A stretch of 64,000 nt of DNA. Origin: Verrucomicrobiales bacterium (GTDB lineage: Bacteria; Verrucomicrobiota; Verrucomicrobiia; Verrucomicrobiales; SLCJ01). Positions 37,809 to 49,165 of this stretch are shown piece after piece (positions within the stretch are counted from its first letter, which is position 1; every line of letters begins with the position of its first letter). Below the pieces are notes generated by a model that worked only from the letters and a program-made list of their open reading frames with translations, searched no databases and was not told the origin of the DNA. The stretch lies in NCBI GenBank assembly GCA_024636835.1, contig JAGXGH010000139.1, forward strand, positions 1 through 64,000, given 5' to 3'. The position numbers and the translations under genes are program-made.

Positions 37809-40763
<2,955 letters not shown>

Positions 40764-40862
40764 AGGCAGATGCAGCTAACGTGAGTCGAGCGACCACTTT
40801 TACAAAGAATTCACTAAACGCCTCCTGTGGATTGATCTCGACTGTCCGTGACATCGCCTGCA

Positions 40863-41945
40863 TCAACGCTTCTTCGCTGCAGACTCAAGCTCTTGGAGGG
40901 ACACGACTTCGACTTGATAGTTCGTAAGAGCCTCGATCTTACTTTGCTCCATGGCCTCTTGATCGATCTCAGAGATGGCCTCGTTTAGTTTTGCGGTTTT
41001 ATCACCGAGGGTAAGCCCGCCGCCGCCACCAGTGAGTATGATCCGACTCAATAGAAGCTCGCTTCCAAACAGATGGAATCGTGGCGTTCCTGAATCACCA
41101 TCCCAGACACAGTAGCGAAAAGGCGCACGCAATTCCGACCCCTTACTTCCACTGCAGTCGATAGTGCCAAGATTCGATACGTAGACCATCGGCAGCTGTT
41201 GGTAGTGTTTGACGCCATCTACCTCCGTGTGTGTACCATAGTGGGAAGTTTCACATCGCCCGCAGAGTTGATCGAATTTGATATGGTTGGCGGCCGGAGT
41301 GAGTCGGGAACTTCCTTGGGAAAATCCGACTTCGACGACCTTGTCCCGAGCATTCGTGACTCCATCGATTATAGGCATGATCCGATAGCTTTTCACTGTC
41401 TCAGGGAGGTCTTCGTCCAACAGCCCGATCCAAAGGTCCTGTCCATTGACTCTGCGCCCCCACACTAGGTTGCGTTCAATGATTTCGTTTTCCGAGGTGA
41501 CGAATCGGGTGCGGAAACCCAAACCATTCACCCACGGTGGAGGTGAGCCGGGGTATGCCGGATGGGCGTGATTGCAGAAAAGGATGTGGCGTCGGGTAAT
41601 CATCACGCCGCCATAGCTGTCCGCAATACTCATGTTTTTGCCCGGGCCGACTTTGAAAGTCGCGACCCCTGTCAGTTCTTTCCCTAAATCCGCACACCAG
41701 AGACCCTCGTTCCTACTGTAGGCTTCGTAGAGATGTTCATAGATCGAAAATACCGCCATGTTCGGCTCGCCCCCTTTGAGTCCTCTCAATCGTTTATCCA
41801 CAGACTCATTCAACAACGAGGCTAGATCAGACGACCAAACAGGTTTTGCTTCATTACCAGTCGATGGCACCATCAGCATGGATGCCGTGACAAATCCAAA
41901 TATAAGGAAATACAGACGACTAGTGATTCTCATGAATCTAAACAT
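40863..41945 (-). CDS. Exported trypsin-like serine protease-fold protein, coupled to clpB
   Basis: About 360 residues with an N-terminal signal or anchor segment (RLYFLIFGFVTASMLM). I read a chymotrypsin-like triad: His in ILFCNHAHP (H126 or H128), Asp in NGQDLWIGLL (D170) and Ser in WDGDSGTPRF (S285). The GDSG context supports an active serine protease. The ATG overlaps the clpB stop as TGATG (complement of 41943-41947), so translation is coupled; a TTG at 41948 would add one residue. The substrate is unknown, and the family was not recognised beyond the fold. Confidence 0.65.
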   Translation of the reverse strand: MFRFMRITSRLYFLIFGFVTASMLMVPSTGNEAKPVWSSDLASLLNESVDKRLRGLKGGEPNMAVFSIYEHLYEAYSRNEGLWCADLGKELTGVATFKVGPGKNMSIADSYGGVMITRRHILFCNHAHPAYPGSPPPWVNGLGFRTRFVTSENEIIERNLVWGRRVNGQDLWIGLLDEDLPETVKSYRIMPIIDGVTNARDKVVEVGFSQGSSRLTPAANHIKFDQLCGRCETSHYGTHTEVDGVKHYQQLPMVYVSNLGTIDCSGSKGSELRAPFRYCVWDGDSGTPRFHLFGSELLLSRIILTGGGGGLTLGDKTAKLNEAISEIDQEAMEQSKIEALTNYQVEVVSLQELESAAKKR

Positions 41946-44521
41946 CAACCCAGATTAAAGCTCGGCACACCGTCTTTCAACACCGCTTTGACCGTATCGC
42001 CGTCTTTCACCTTACCCTCGAGCACTTCAAGGCTTAAAGGATTCAGTAACCGGTCTTGAATCACCCGCTTCAAGGGGCGGGCGCCATAGACGGGATCGTA
42101 GCCTTCGTTGCCGAGGAAGTCTTTCACCTCATCGCTAACGCTGAGTTCGATCCGACGGTCCGCGAGACGTTTTATCACGCGCACGAGTTGGATTTCAACA
42201 ATCTGCCTCAGATCTTCGCGAGTCAGTCGATCAAAGATGATGATGTCATCGATTCGATTGAGAAACTCAGGACGGAAGTGTGAACGCACTGCCTCGTTCA
42301 CTCGGGCGTCTCGTATTTCTTTTTTGGCGTCATCGAGGATGAACTCGCTACCGATATTGCTCGTCATGATAAGCACCGTATTCCGGAAGTCGACCGTCCG
42401 GCCCTGGCCGTCGGTGATTCGCCCATCGTCGAGGACCTGTAACAAGGCATTAAAGACATCCGGATGTGCTTTTTCCACCTCGTCGAAGAGCACTACAGAA
42501 TACGGGCGACGGCGCACGGATTCGGTGAGTTGCCCGCCTTCCTCGTATCCGACATAGCCAGGAGGTGCCCCGATCAAACGCGAAACGCTGTGCTTCTCCA
42601 TGTATTCGCTCATGTCGAGTCGTGTCATGGCATGCTCGTCATCAAACAAAAACTCTGCCAAGGCCCGGCTCAGTTCGGTCTTGCCTACTCCGGTAGGACC
42701 GAGGAATAAAAAGGATCCAATAGGGCGGGAGTCATCCTGTAATCCAGCACGCGCACGACGCACCGCATTCGAAACGGCGACTACCGCTTCTCGTTGGCCA
42801 ATCACCCGCTTCCCTAAACCTTCTTCCATCTTCACTAACTTCTGCTGCTCGCCCTCTTGCAGTTTCGAAACGGGGATCCCCGTCCACGACGAGACCACGT
42901 TGGCGATCTCTTCCTCGCCGACTTCTTCCTGTAAAATCGACCCACTTTCCTGCATCTCAGCGAGCTTCTGCTGCGACTCCTCAATCTTGCGCTCAAGCTC
43001 GGGAATAGCGCCGTACTGAAGTTCACTCGCCTTGGTCAGATCGCCCTCGCGCTTGGCACGTTCAATATCTTCGCGCAAGTGCTCGAGCGCCTCCTGCAAG
43101 TGACTCGACGCATCGATCACCGACTTCTCGTTCTGCCATTGAGTTTTCAAGGTGGCGCTCTGTTCTTTCAGGTCGGCCATCTCTCTCTCCACCTTTTCGA
43201 GCCGTTGCTTCGAGGCATCGTCTTTCTCCTTCGCCAATGCCTGACGTTCCATTTCGAGCTGCATCACCTGGCGCTCGAGCTGATCGATTTCCGTTGGCAT
43301 CGAATCCAGCTCAATTTTCAAACGCGAGCTCGCTTCGTCGATCAGATCGATCGCTTTATCGGGAAGAAAACGATCGGCAATGTAGCGGTCCGACATCGTC
43401 GCTGCAGCAATGATCGCCGAGTCGGTGATACGCACGCCGTGGTGGACTTCATAGCGTTCCTTCAGTCCACGCAAAATCGCTACGGTATCTTCTACCGTTG
43501 GCTCGCCAACCATCACCGGTTGGAAACGCCTTTCTAGCGCAGCATCCTTTTCCACATATTTCCGATACTCGTCCAAAGTGGTCGCTCCAATGGTGCGCAG
43601 CTCACCACGTGCCAACTTTGGCTTCAATAAATTGGATGCATCAACCGCGCCCTCCGATGCTCCTGCCCCGACGATGGTATGCAACTCGTCGATGAACAAA
43701 ATAATCTCACCGTTAGAATCGGACACTTCTTTGAGGAATGCCTTCAAGCGATCTTCAAACTCGCCACGAAACTTCGCACCGGCAATCATCGCTCCAATGT
43801 CCATCGAGATCAGTCGCTTGTTCTTCAGCGACTCCGGAACATCTCCACTGATAATTCGACGCGCTAAACCCTCAGCAATCGCCGTCTTTCCCACACCGGG
43901 CTCGCCGATCAACACCGGATTGTTTTTCGTCCGTCTCGAAAGCACCTGCATGACGCGCCTGATTTCATGATCACGACCAATCACTGGATCGATCTTTCCT
44001 TGTCGCGCCCGCTCAGTCAGGTCGTCGCCATACTTTTCCAACGATTGAAATTTCCCTTCCGGATCTTGATCCGTGACGCGATGAGATCCACGCACCTCAC
44101 TTAAGGCTTTGAGCATTTTCGCCTTGGTGGCTCCGCTTTTTTTCAGCACTTCGCCAGCCGCCGACCCGCCATCCGCCAGTGCCAACAACGCGTGTTCAAC
44201 GCTTGTATATTCATCACCGAGCGCACGCATTTCCTTCTCCGCTGCGTTCATCGTCTCAGCGAGTTCACGCGATAGACGCAAATCTCCACCACCGCCAGAG
44301 ACCTTCGGTTGACGATTCAGCCACGCGATCACCTCGGACTCGACCGCAGGTTTTGAAACCTGAAGCTTATCAAACAGCGGTGCGGCAACACCGTCCGTCT
44401 GCTTGAGTATTGCGAGCAACACATGAGCAGGGTTCAATTCCTGCTGACCATGTTCAACCGCGAGCGATTGCGCATCACGCAACGCTTCCTGCATCTTATT
44501 CGTCATTCGTTCCGGATTCAT
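41945..44521 (-). CDS. clpB: ATP-dependent disaggregase ClpB
   Basis: 858 residues, full length. N-terminal repeat domain, AAA1 Walker A GEPGVGKTAIAEG, the middle coiled coil (about 400-525), and AAA2 Walker A GPTGVGKTELSRA with TRLDMSEYMEKHSVSRLIGAPPGYVG. It rescues aggregated proteins with DnaK. No IGF/IGL loop of the ClpA/X type is seen, consistent with ClpB. No CIRCE or sigma-32-like promoter was recognised upstream. The exported protease-like gene follows with TGATG overlap. Confidence 0.97.
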   Translation of the reverse strand: MNPERMTNKMQEALRDAQSLAVEHGQQELNPAHVLLAILKQTDGVAAPLFDKLQVSKPAVESEVIAWLNRQPKVSGGGGDLRLSRELAETMNAAEKEMRALGDEYTSVEHALLALADGGSAAGEVLKKSGATKAKMLKALSEVRGSHRVTDQDPEGKFQSLEKYGDDLTERARQGKIDPVIGRDHEIRRVMQVLSRRTKNNPVLIGEPGVGKTAIAEGLARRIISGDVPESLKNKRLISMDIGAMIAGAKFRGEFEDRLKAFLKEVSDSNGEIILFIDELHTIVGAGASEGAVDASNLLKPKLARGELRTIGATTLDEYRKYVEKDAALERRFQPVMVGEPTVEDTVAILRGLKERYEVHHGVRITDSAIIAAATMSDRYIADRFLPDKAIDLIDEASSRLKIELDSMPTEIDQLERQVMQLEMERQALAKEKDDASKQRLEKVEREMADLKEQSATLKTQWQNEKSVIDASSHLQEALEHLREDIERAKREGDLTKASELQYGAIPELERKIEESQQKLAEMQESGSILQEEVGEEEIANVVSSWTGIPVSKLQEGEQQKLVKMEEGLGKRVIGQREAVVAVSNAVRRARAGLQDDSRPIGSFLFLGPTGVGKTELSRALAEFLFDDEHAMTRLDMSEYMEKHSVSRLIGAPPGYVGYEEGGQLTESVRRRPYSVVLFDEVEKAHPDVFNALLQVLDDGRITDGQGRTVDFRNTVLIMTSNIGSEFILDDAKKEIRDARVNEAVRSHFRPEFLNRIDDIIIFDRLTREDLRQIVEIQLVRVIKRLADRRIELSVSDEVKDFLGNEGYDPVYGARPLKRVIQDRLLNPLSLEVLEGKVKDGDTVKAVLKDGVPSFNLG

Positions 44522-44571
44522 AATCCAACAACAGTTATCTACACTTTACCTACATTTTCAGATTACGCAGA

Positions 44572-44605
44572 CCAAGCGCCTGAGGATATAAAAATCCATG
44601 CTTGG
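44572..44605. other. Hairpin between pfkA and clpB
   Basis: CCAAGC (44572-44577) pairs with GCTTGG (44600-44605), and inside it GGAT pairs with ATCC. No T-run follows, so a terminator is uncertain; it may belong to the clpB leader. Confidence 0.45.
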
Positions 44606-44746
44606 ACTGAGAATGAGGCAACGACTCCCCAGTCCGACCAATCGGTGAACCCTCCAATTCAACATTGAACGATACAACGAGTCTGAGAAATACACGGTTC
44701 AGCAGTGAACTCTTCCTTCCAGTCACATCAATTCCCGGATCGGGCA

Positions 44747-45706
44747 TCAATGACAGAGAGTGCTGACCATTTTGCAGATATACGGATCGAGCACATGCTT
44801 GGTGGACAAAACCTCATCGATATTCTTGATACCAACTTCAAGGCTCTTCGTCACCGTAACGAACGATTTCTCCCCATCAAGAAGCGCATCCACCGCAGTG
44901 TGAGCGAATTCGAACGCCAGCCTGCGGTCGATCACTGTCGGCGAACCACCGCGCTGAATATGGCCAAGAATTGTTAGGCGAGCTTCCATCCCAGTCTCGC
45001 GCTCCAGCACCTCAGCGAGCTTACGCCCCTCAAGAACCCCCTCAGCCACCACCGCGATACTATACAGGCGCCCCGCTGTAATCTCAGCGTTCAACCGAGC
45101 GGTGATCCCGTTCATATCGTAAGGCACTTCGGGAATTAAACAGACCTCAGCACCCGACGTCAACGCACTCATCGCAGCCAGATACCCGCAGTCACGCCCC
45201 ATCGTTTCAATCACAAATGTCCGTCGGAAAGATGCCGCCGTATCGCGAATGCCATCGATAGCCTCGCGAATCACATTCAATGCCGTATCCACTCCGAGAC
45301 AGTAATCCGTGCAGGGAATATCGTTATCGATCGTCGCCGGAATCCCCGCCACCGCGATGTCCGCCTCGTGACACATCACACGCGCCGCATTGAACGAACC
45401 ATCACCACCGACAACAATCAGTTTGGTAATACCCCGTTTCTCCAGTTCTTCGTAAGCCTTCTGACGATACTCCGGCTCGCGGAACCGTTGCGAACGTGAA
45501 GAGCGCAACACCGTGCCACCACGGAAGAGAATACCGGAAACTGCATGCTTATCAGCTTCAACGATTTTGCCATCCAATAAACCGACAAGGCCATCGTAAA
45601 TCAAATAGGGCTTCAGTCCCTTTTGGAGGGAATAATCCACAAAGCGCTTCACGGCTGGGTTCATTCCGGCGGCATCTCCGCCTGATGTCATGATTGCGAT
45701 ACTCAT
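44747..45706 (-). CDS. pfkA: 6-phosphofructokinase, ATP type
   Basis: 319 residues, matching bacterial PfkA. Motifs: AIMTSGGDAAGMN, VVGGDGSFNAA (the Gly after GGD is typical of ATP-using enzymes rather than GGDD of PPi-using ones), GIPATIDNDI (catalytic Thr and Asp), ETMGRDCGYLA and GHIQRGGSP. It commits fructose 6-phosphate to glycolysis. It ends 225 bp before clpB on the same strand. Confidence 0.96.
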   Translation of the reverse strand: MSIAIMTSGGDAAGMNPAVKRFVDYSLQKGLKPYLIYDGLVGLLDGKIVEADKHAVSGILFRGGTVLRSSRSQRFREPEYRQKAYEELEKRGITKLIVVGGDGSFNAARVMCHEADIAVAGIPATIDNDIPCTDYCLGVDTALNVIREAIDGIRDTAASFRRTFVIETMGRDCGYLAAMSALTSGAEVCLIPEVPYDMNGITARLNAEITAGRLYSIAVVAEGVLEGRKLAEVLERETGMEARLTILGHIQRGGSPTVIDRRLAFEFAHTAVDALLDGEKSFVTVTKSLEVGIKNIDEVLSTKHVLDPYICKMVSTLCH

Positions 45707-45816
45707 TACAGTAGTGATTTGGGTAAATTATGCGTCCTTTTTGGACAGCGGTTCGGTAAACGTCGCCGTCACGCCACGCAAGTTTCAATCCCGACTGCCA
45801 CTGATAAACAGTCATA

Positions 45817-45846
45817 TTGACATGACTCGGCATATTCACCGATAAA
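45817..45846 (+). promoter_or_regulatory. Candidate promoter for the zinc-ribbon-like gene
   Basis: TTGACA (45817-45822) and GATAAA (45841-45846) with an 18-bp spacer. It would start a transcript near 45853, giving about a 42-nt leader to the ATG at 45895, which has GGGAG 7 nt upstream. Confidence 0.4.
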
Positions 45847-45894
45847 TGGTGTATGAAACGATCCATGCGAAGCCCTATTCATCGGGAGATTCAA

Positions 45895-46416
45895 ATGACC
45901 ACCGAGCTAATCGAGCCCGGACTAATGGTTTATCAATGCCCAAAAAGTAAAGGTATCTGGATTCCTATCTACAGCTATCTTGAATGGCTGCAAAAAGAAA
46001 GAGCACCGATCAAACCGCTACCGGAAAATTATCAGCCGGAGACTGTCTCAGACATCGACCGTCCAGCACTTATATGCCCGGAATCAGGATCTATTCTTAC
46101 CCGCTACCGAGTCGGTCACGGCTTGGATTTTAAAATCGATCACTCTTATGTGTCAGGAGGAATTTGGCTCGATCCAGGTGAGTGGGAAGCCCTAAAAAGC
46201 AAAGGCTTGCATGATCACCTGACCATGATTTTCACCGCGCAGTATCAGCATAAGGTGAGGGATGAGGCTGCGGCCACACGTCATCGGAATTTCTTAGAAG
46301 AGCGACTTGATGCCAACGCACTCAGTAAGATGGATGAGTTCTGTGCGTGGATCAAAGATCATCCGGAACGCCACCTAATCGTTCGCGAAGTGATCGATGC
46401 CGCCCGGGAGCTATGA
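45895..46416 (+). CDS. Degenerate TFIIB-type zinc-ribbon protein
   Basis: About 173 residues. Two segments recall zf-TFIIB/YjdF-type modules: YQCPKSKGIWIP near the start and, later, CPESGSIL...SGGIWLDPGEWEALKSKGL. In the family each unit has two Cys pairs; here only single cysteines remain, so zinc binding may be lost. The C-terminus is helical and charged. The start at 45895 is chosen for its GGGAG; ATG 45853 lacks one. It overlaps the untranslated leader of the methyltransferase gene and is probably co-transcribed with it. Function unknown. Confidence 0.75.
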   Translation: MTTELIEPGLMVYQCPKSKGIWIPIYSYLEWLQKERAPIKPLPENYQPETVSDIDRPALICPESGSILTRYRVGHGLDFKIDHSYVSGGIWLDPGEWEALKSKGLHDHLTMIFTAQYQHKVRDEAAATRHRNFLEERLDANALSKMDEFCAWIKDHPERHLIVREVIDAAREL

Positions 46417-46519
46417 CATCTATCGGGCTTGGCAGAAAAAAGAAGCGGCAAAAGACGCATTTGCGAACAAAAACCTCCGTGCCATCTGGTTATTCCGTGT
46501 TTACGTTTGCTTCCTAATT

Positions 46520-47764
46520 ATGCCCGGAAAGAAGCCACGCCCATCCAAGAAATTCGTCGACCACCCCTTCTCTTATCATCAAGAGATCGAACTCGAAATC
46601 GCCTCGCTGACCAACCTTGGCGTCGGTGTGGCACGACATGGCGAAGAATCCTGGGTGGTCTTCGTGCCCTTCGCTCTACCCGGAGAAACCGTTGTCGCAC
46701 GAGTTTTCCGCAACCACAAAAACTACTCGGAGGCAGACCTTGTTCGAGTCGTCACCCCTTCACCCGACCGCGTCGATCCTGTTTGCCCATTGTTCGGCGA
46801 GTGTGGAGGATGCCAGTATCAGAACTTTTCCTATCCTGCTCAACTCAAGTGGAAGCGCCAGCAAGTCGAAGAGCTTCTCCAACGGATGGCGAATGTTGCT
46901 CCTGAGGTATCGCCCGTCATCGAGTCCCCGATCCAATACGGCTACAGATCCAAGCTCACTCCTCACTTCCAAAAACCCCGCCAAGGAGAGCTGAGCGACA
47001 TCGGGTTTCTCAAGGTCGGCAGACGCTTCGATCTGGTGGATGTCGCAGCCTGCCCGATCGCCATGGACGCCATCAACGAACGCCTTCCCGAACTGCGTAA
47101 ATCAGTTCGTTCAAAGGCATCGACCTACAAGCGCGGTGCAACCCTTCTGCTCCGAGCAGATAACAACACCGTCCACACCGACACCGAAGCGGTTGCAGAG
47201 GAAACCGTCGAGGGGGTTACCTTCTCGTTCAAAGCCGGTGAGTTCTTTCAGAACAACCCCTTCATTCTTCCCAAGTTCACCTCCTTCGTTCGCGAGCAAG
47301 CCGCGGCCACCGGCAATCGATTCCTGATCGACGCCTACTGCGGGTCAGGGCTTTTCGGGCTCACCGCAGCACGCGCTTTCGAACGCGTCGCGGGAATCGA
47401 AGTGAGCGAGCCCGCCATTCAGTGGGCGAAATCCAACGCCACCGCTAACGGCATCGACAACGCAGAGTTCGTCAACGGCAGCGCAGAAGCCATCTTCGCC
47501 GGTGTCGACTTCCCAGGAGCCGAAACCACCGTCATCATCGACCCACCACGCAAAGGCAGTAACGAAGCATTCCTCCACCAACTGTTTCAATTCGCGCCAT
47601 CGAGGGTGGTTTATGTCAGCTGCAATCCAGCGACCCAGATGCGCGACCTCCTCAGCTTCCTCGAAGCTGGCTACACGATCGCCAATGTCCAGCCCTTCGA
47701 TCTGTTCCCGCAAACCCGCCACCTCGAGTGCATCATCACACTGGATGCGCCTAGCGCGGTTTGA
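46520..47764 (+). CDS. RNA (uracil-5-)-methyltransferase, RlmD/RumA family
   Basis: About 414 residues. N-terminal TRAM domain (IELEIASLTNLGVGVARH), 4Fe-4S cysteines in CPLFGECGGCQYQNF, SAM-binding FLIDAYCGSGLFGL, then IIDPPRKG and the catalytic Cys in VYVSCNPATQMRDL. It forms 5-methyluridine in rRNA or tRNA; the target cannot be told from sequence. ATG 46520 is used because the TRAM domain begins shortly after; an ORF from 46397 adds 41 unlike residues. Confidence 0.93.
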   Translation: MPGKKPRPSKKFVDHPFSYHQEIELEIASLTNLGVGVARHGEESWVVFVPFALPGETVVARVFRNHKNYSEADLVRVVTPSPDRVDPVCPLFGECGGCQYQNFSYPAQLKWKRQQVEELLQRMANVAPEVSPVIESPIQYGYRSKLTPHFQKPRQGELSDIGFLKVGRRFDLVDVAACPIAMDAINERLPELRKSVRSKASTYKRGATLLLRADNNTVHTDTEAVAEETVEGVTFSFKAGEFFQNNPFILPKFTSFVREQAAATGNRFLIDAYCGSGLFGLTAARAFERVAGIEVSEPAIQWAKSNATANGIDNAEFVNGSAEAIFAGVDFPGAETTVIIDPPRKGSNEAFLHQLFQFAPSRVVYVSCNPATQMRDLLSFLEAGYTIANVQPFDLFPQTRHLECIITLDAPSAV

Positions 47765-47902
47765 ACGCAAAAATATCTTAGGACACCCATGATTCCTTTT
47801 GAGATACTCGGTGTTCACCTCTTTCTCTGCAGGCCTATTTCCTCTAAAACCGCCCAATACTCGCTGTAAATCGACGCCAATTGCCAGTGAGGTGGATGGG
47901 GA

Positions 47903-48040
47903 GCCGCAGGCTTTTGAGTGCGGTGAGCATCACCGCTTTCACGGCAAGGCTGACATGCATTGGAATTTCCTAACCAGGCTCCATCGTCGCGCAAAAGAAA
48001 ACAAAAGCGGCAGTGCCAGCCGCACTCAAAAGCCTGCGGC
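47903..48040. repeat. MITE-like element with perfect 21-bp inverted ends
   Basis: Left arm 47903-47923 and right arm 48020-48040 are perfect reverse complements (ends GCCGCAGGCTTTTGAGTGCG). The similarity extends inward with mostly transition differences (CCGCTTT region). No ORF is plausible. It lies directly beside the next element in the 472-bp gap 47765-48236. Confidence 0.85.
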
Positions 48041-48057
48041 AAAAAACACCGAAAAAA

Positions 48058-48205
48058 TCACACCTCCCTCGAATGCCACTGTTTTAAGCGGTAGTTCGGT
48101 AGCTATAGAAGACCGCGAAGACCACTCAAACGGCCGAGACGGCCGTGCTCCTTGAAGGATTCGCGCCGGTGGTGCTCTTAAAACAGTGGCATTCACACCT
48201 CCCTC
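48058..48205. repeat. MITE-like element with 18-bp inverted ends and flanking direct repeat
   Basis: Perfect inverted repeats GAATGCCACTGTTTTAAG at 48071-48088 and (complement) 48177-48194 enclose about 88 bp. The sequence TCACACCTCCCTC occurs at both borders (48058-48070 and 48193-48205), as expected for a duplicated target site, though it shares two bases with the right arm. A short TTGTTCCTCC tandem repeat follows. It adjoins the second toxin-antitoxin module. Confidence 0.8.
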
Positions 48206-48236
48206 CTTGTTCCTCCTTGTTCCTCCTTCTCCGCCT

Positions 48237-48668
48237 TCAAACCAAAGGGTTTTCACAAGTGAGCTCTGGAAAGGATGAGAAATCTCTATCAGCAGTCCAG
48301 AGCTTCTTCACTCCGTGATGCAGACAAATGGACGCGATCCGAGCATCATGAATCTTGGGGCCATTGACTTTTCCTTTGGTCGCCTGCTTGGAAAGCGTCT
48401 CGAAGTAACCTGGTCCTTCACCAAGAAGTCTCAGCCCGGGACTTTCCTGCCAGGCACGTATCGCCTCCAGAGCCTTGCCAAGAGGTGTCGGCGGATTGTA
48501 AATCTTCGGATGGGTGACGATGGCGAGAAACTCGTGGATGCTTGACCACGCAATTGCCCATGGAGCTCCTGAGTTCGCCAAGTCAACCATTCGGTCGAGG
48601 GCAATCTCATGCCATGGTGTATCCTCGCGATGAGCATACACGAGGATGTTTGTATCAACGGCTATCAT
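48237..48668 (-). CDS. vapC: VapC-like PIN-domain toxin
   Basis: 143 residues. PIN signature: D5 in MIAVDTNILVYAHR, the Glu in SSIHEFLAIV, the Asp in KIHDARIASIC and the Asp in LWTADRDFSSF. Expected ribonuclease toxin. Its ATG overlaps the antitoxin stop (TGATG, complement of 48666-48670), giving the coupled antitoxin-then-toxin order usual for VapBC. Unrelated in detail to the module at 24.5 kb. Confidence 0.92.
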   Translation of the reverse strand: MIAVDTNILVYAHREDTPWHEIALDRMVDLANSGAPWAIAWSSIHEFLAIVTHPKIYNPPTPLGKALEAIRAWQESPGLRLLGEGPGYFETLSKQATKGKVNGPKIHDARIASICLHHGVKKLWTADRDFSSFPELTCENPLV

Positions 48669-48892
48669 CAGTAGATTGCGTCTCTGATTTTATCCCATGA
48701 CGCCCCTACGAATTCCCGGGAAAGCCCTTTACCCTTAAATGTCACTGGTGTCACCCGCTTGGTTGGCAGCGCTTGCTCAAGTGATGCCGCCAACGACTCC
48801 TCGATCAGAGATCGCAGGGTGATGTGCTGTTCCTTCGCTCGCTCTTTCGCACGAATGAGAAGGTTGTCAGCAATATCTATGGTTGTCTTCAT
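48668..48892 (-). CDS. vapB: VapB-like antitoxin
   Basis: About 74 residues. MKTTIDIADNLLIRAKERAKEQ is a ribbon-helix-helix N-terminus; the C-terminal part (PVTFKGKGLSREFVGASW) is the toxin-binding tail. I use ATG 48892, not ATG 48904, because the upstream ATG lies inside the -10 box of the predicted promoter and would not be transcribed. The message would then be leaderless. Confidence 0.87.
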   Translation of the reverse strand: MKTTIDIADNLLIRAKERAKEQHITLRSLIEESLAASLEQALPTKRVTPVTFKGKGLSREFVGASWDKIRDAIY

Positions 48893-48928
48893 ATGGGTAA
48901 CCATATTAAATTCCTACTTTTTTGTCAA
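48891..48928 (-). promoter_or_regulatory. vapBC promoter with palindromic operator
   Basis: On the minus strand TTGACA (complement of 48923-48928) and TATGGT (complement of 48900-48905) have a 17-bp spacer. The perfect inverted repeat ATATGG-gtaa-CCATAT (48891-48906) covers the -10 box and the start codon, a typical site for VapB-VapC autorepression (inference). Confidence 0.75.
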
Positions 48929-49165
48929 CTTCACAACCCCCTAATAGACGGCAACTTGTGAGAAATCGTCCAAATAATGAGCGATTTTTCGAATAATTTA
49001 CCCTGCTGAAACGCTCTTATAGGTGAGTGCGGTGACACTCGCGGCAAATCCCCAAAGGACGAACCGCTGAGAAACCGCCTCATCTGTGTTGAGGTTGATG
49101 GAGCTGAGAGTCGGTCCCTGGATGGAGAATTGGGGCCGGCTCTCTTTCCGTTTCCGTATATGGGA

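Noticed and set aside
44522..44746. Heat-shock operator (CIRCE) or sigma-32 promoter before clpB
   Set aside because: Neither TTAGCACTC-type inverted repeats nor the sigma-32 consensus is present.
47815..48256. Small open frames between the methyltransferase and vapC
   Set aside because: They are translations of the two inverted-repeat elements; no start signals or conserved residues.
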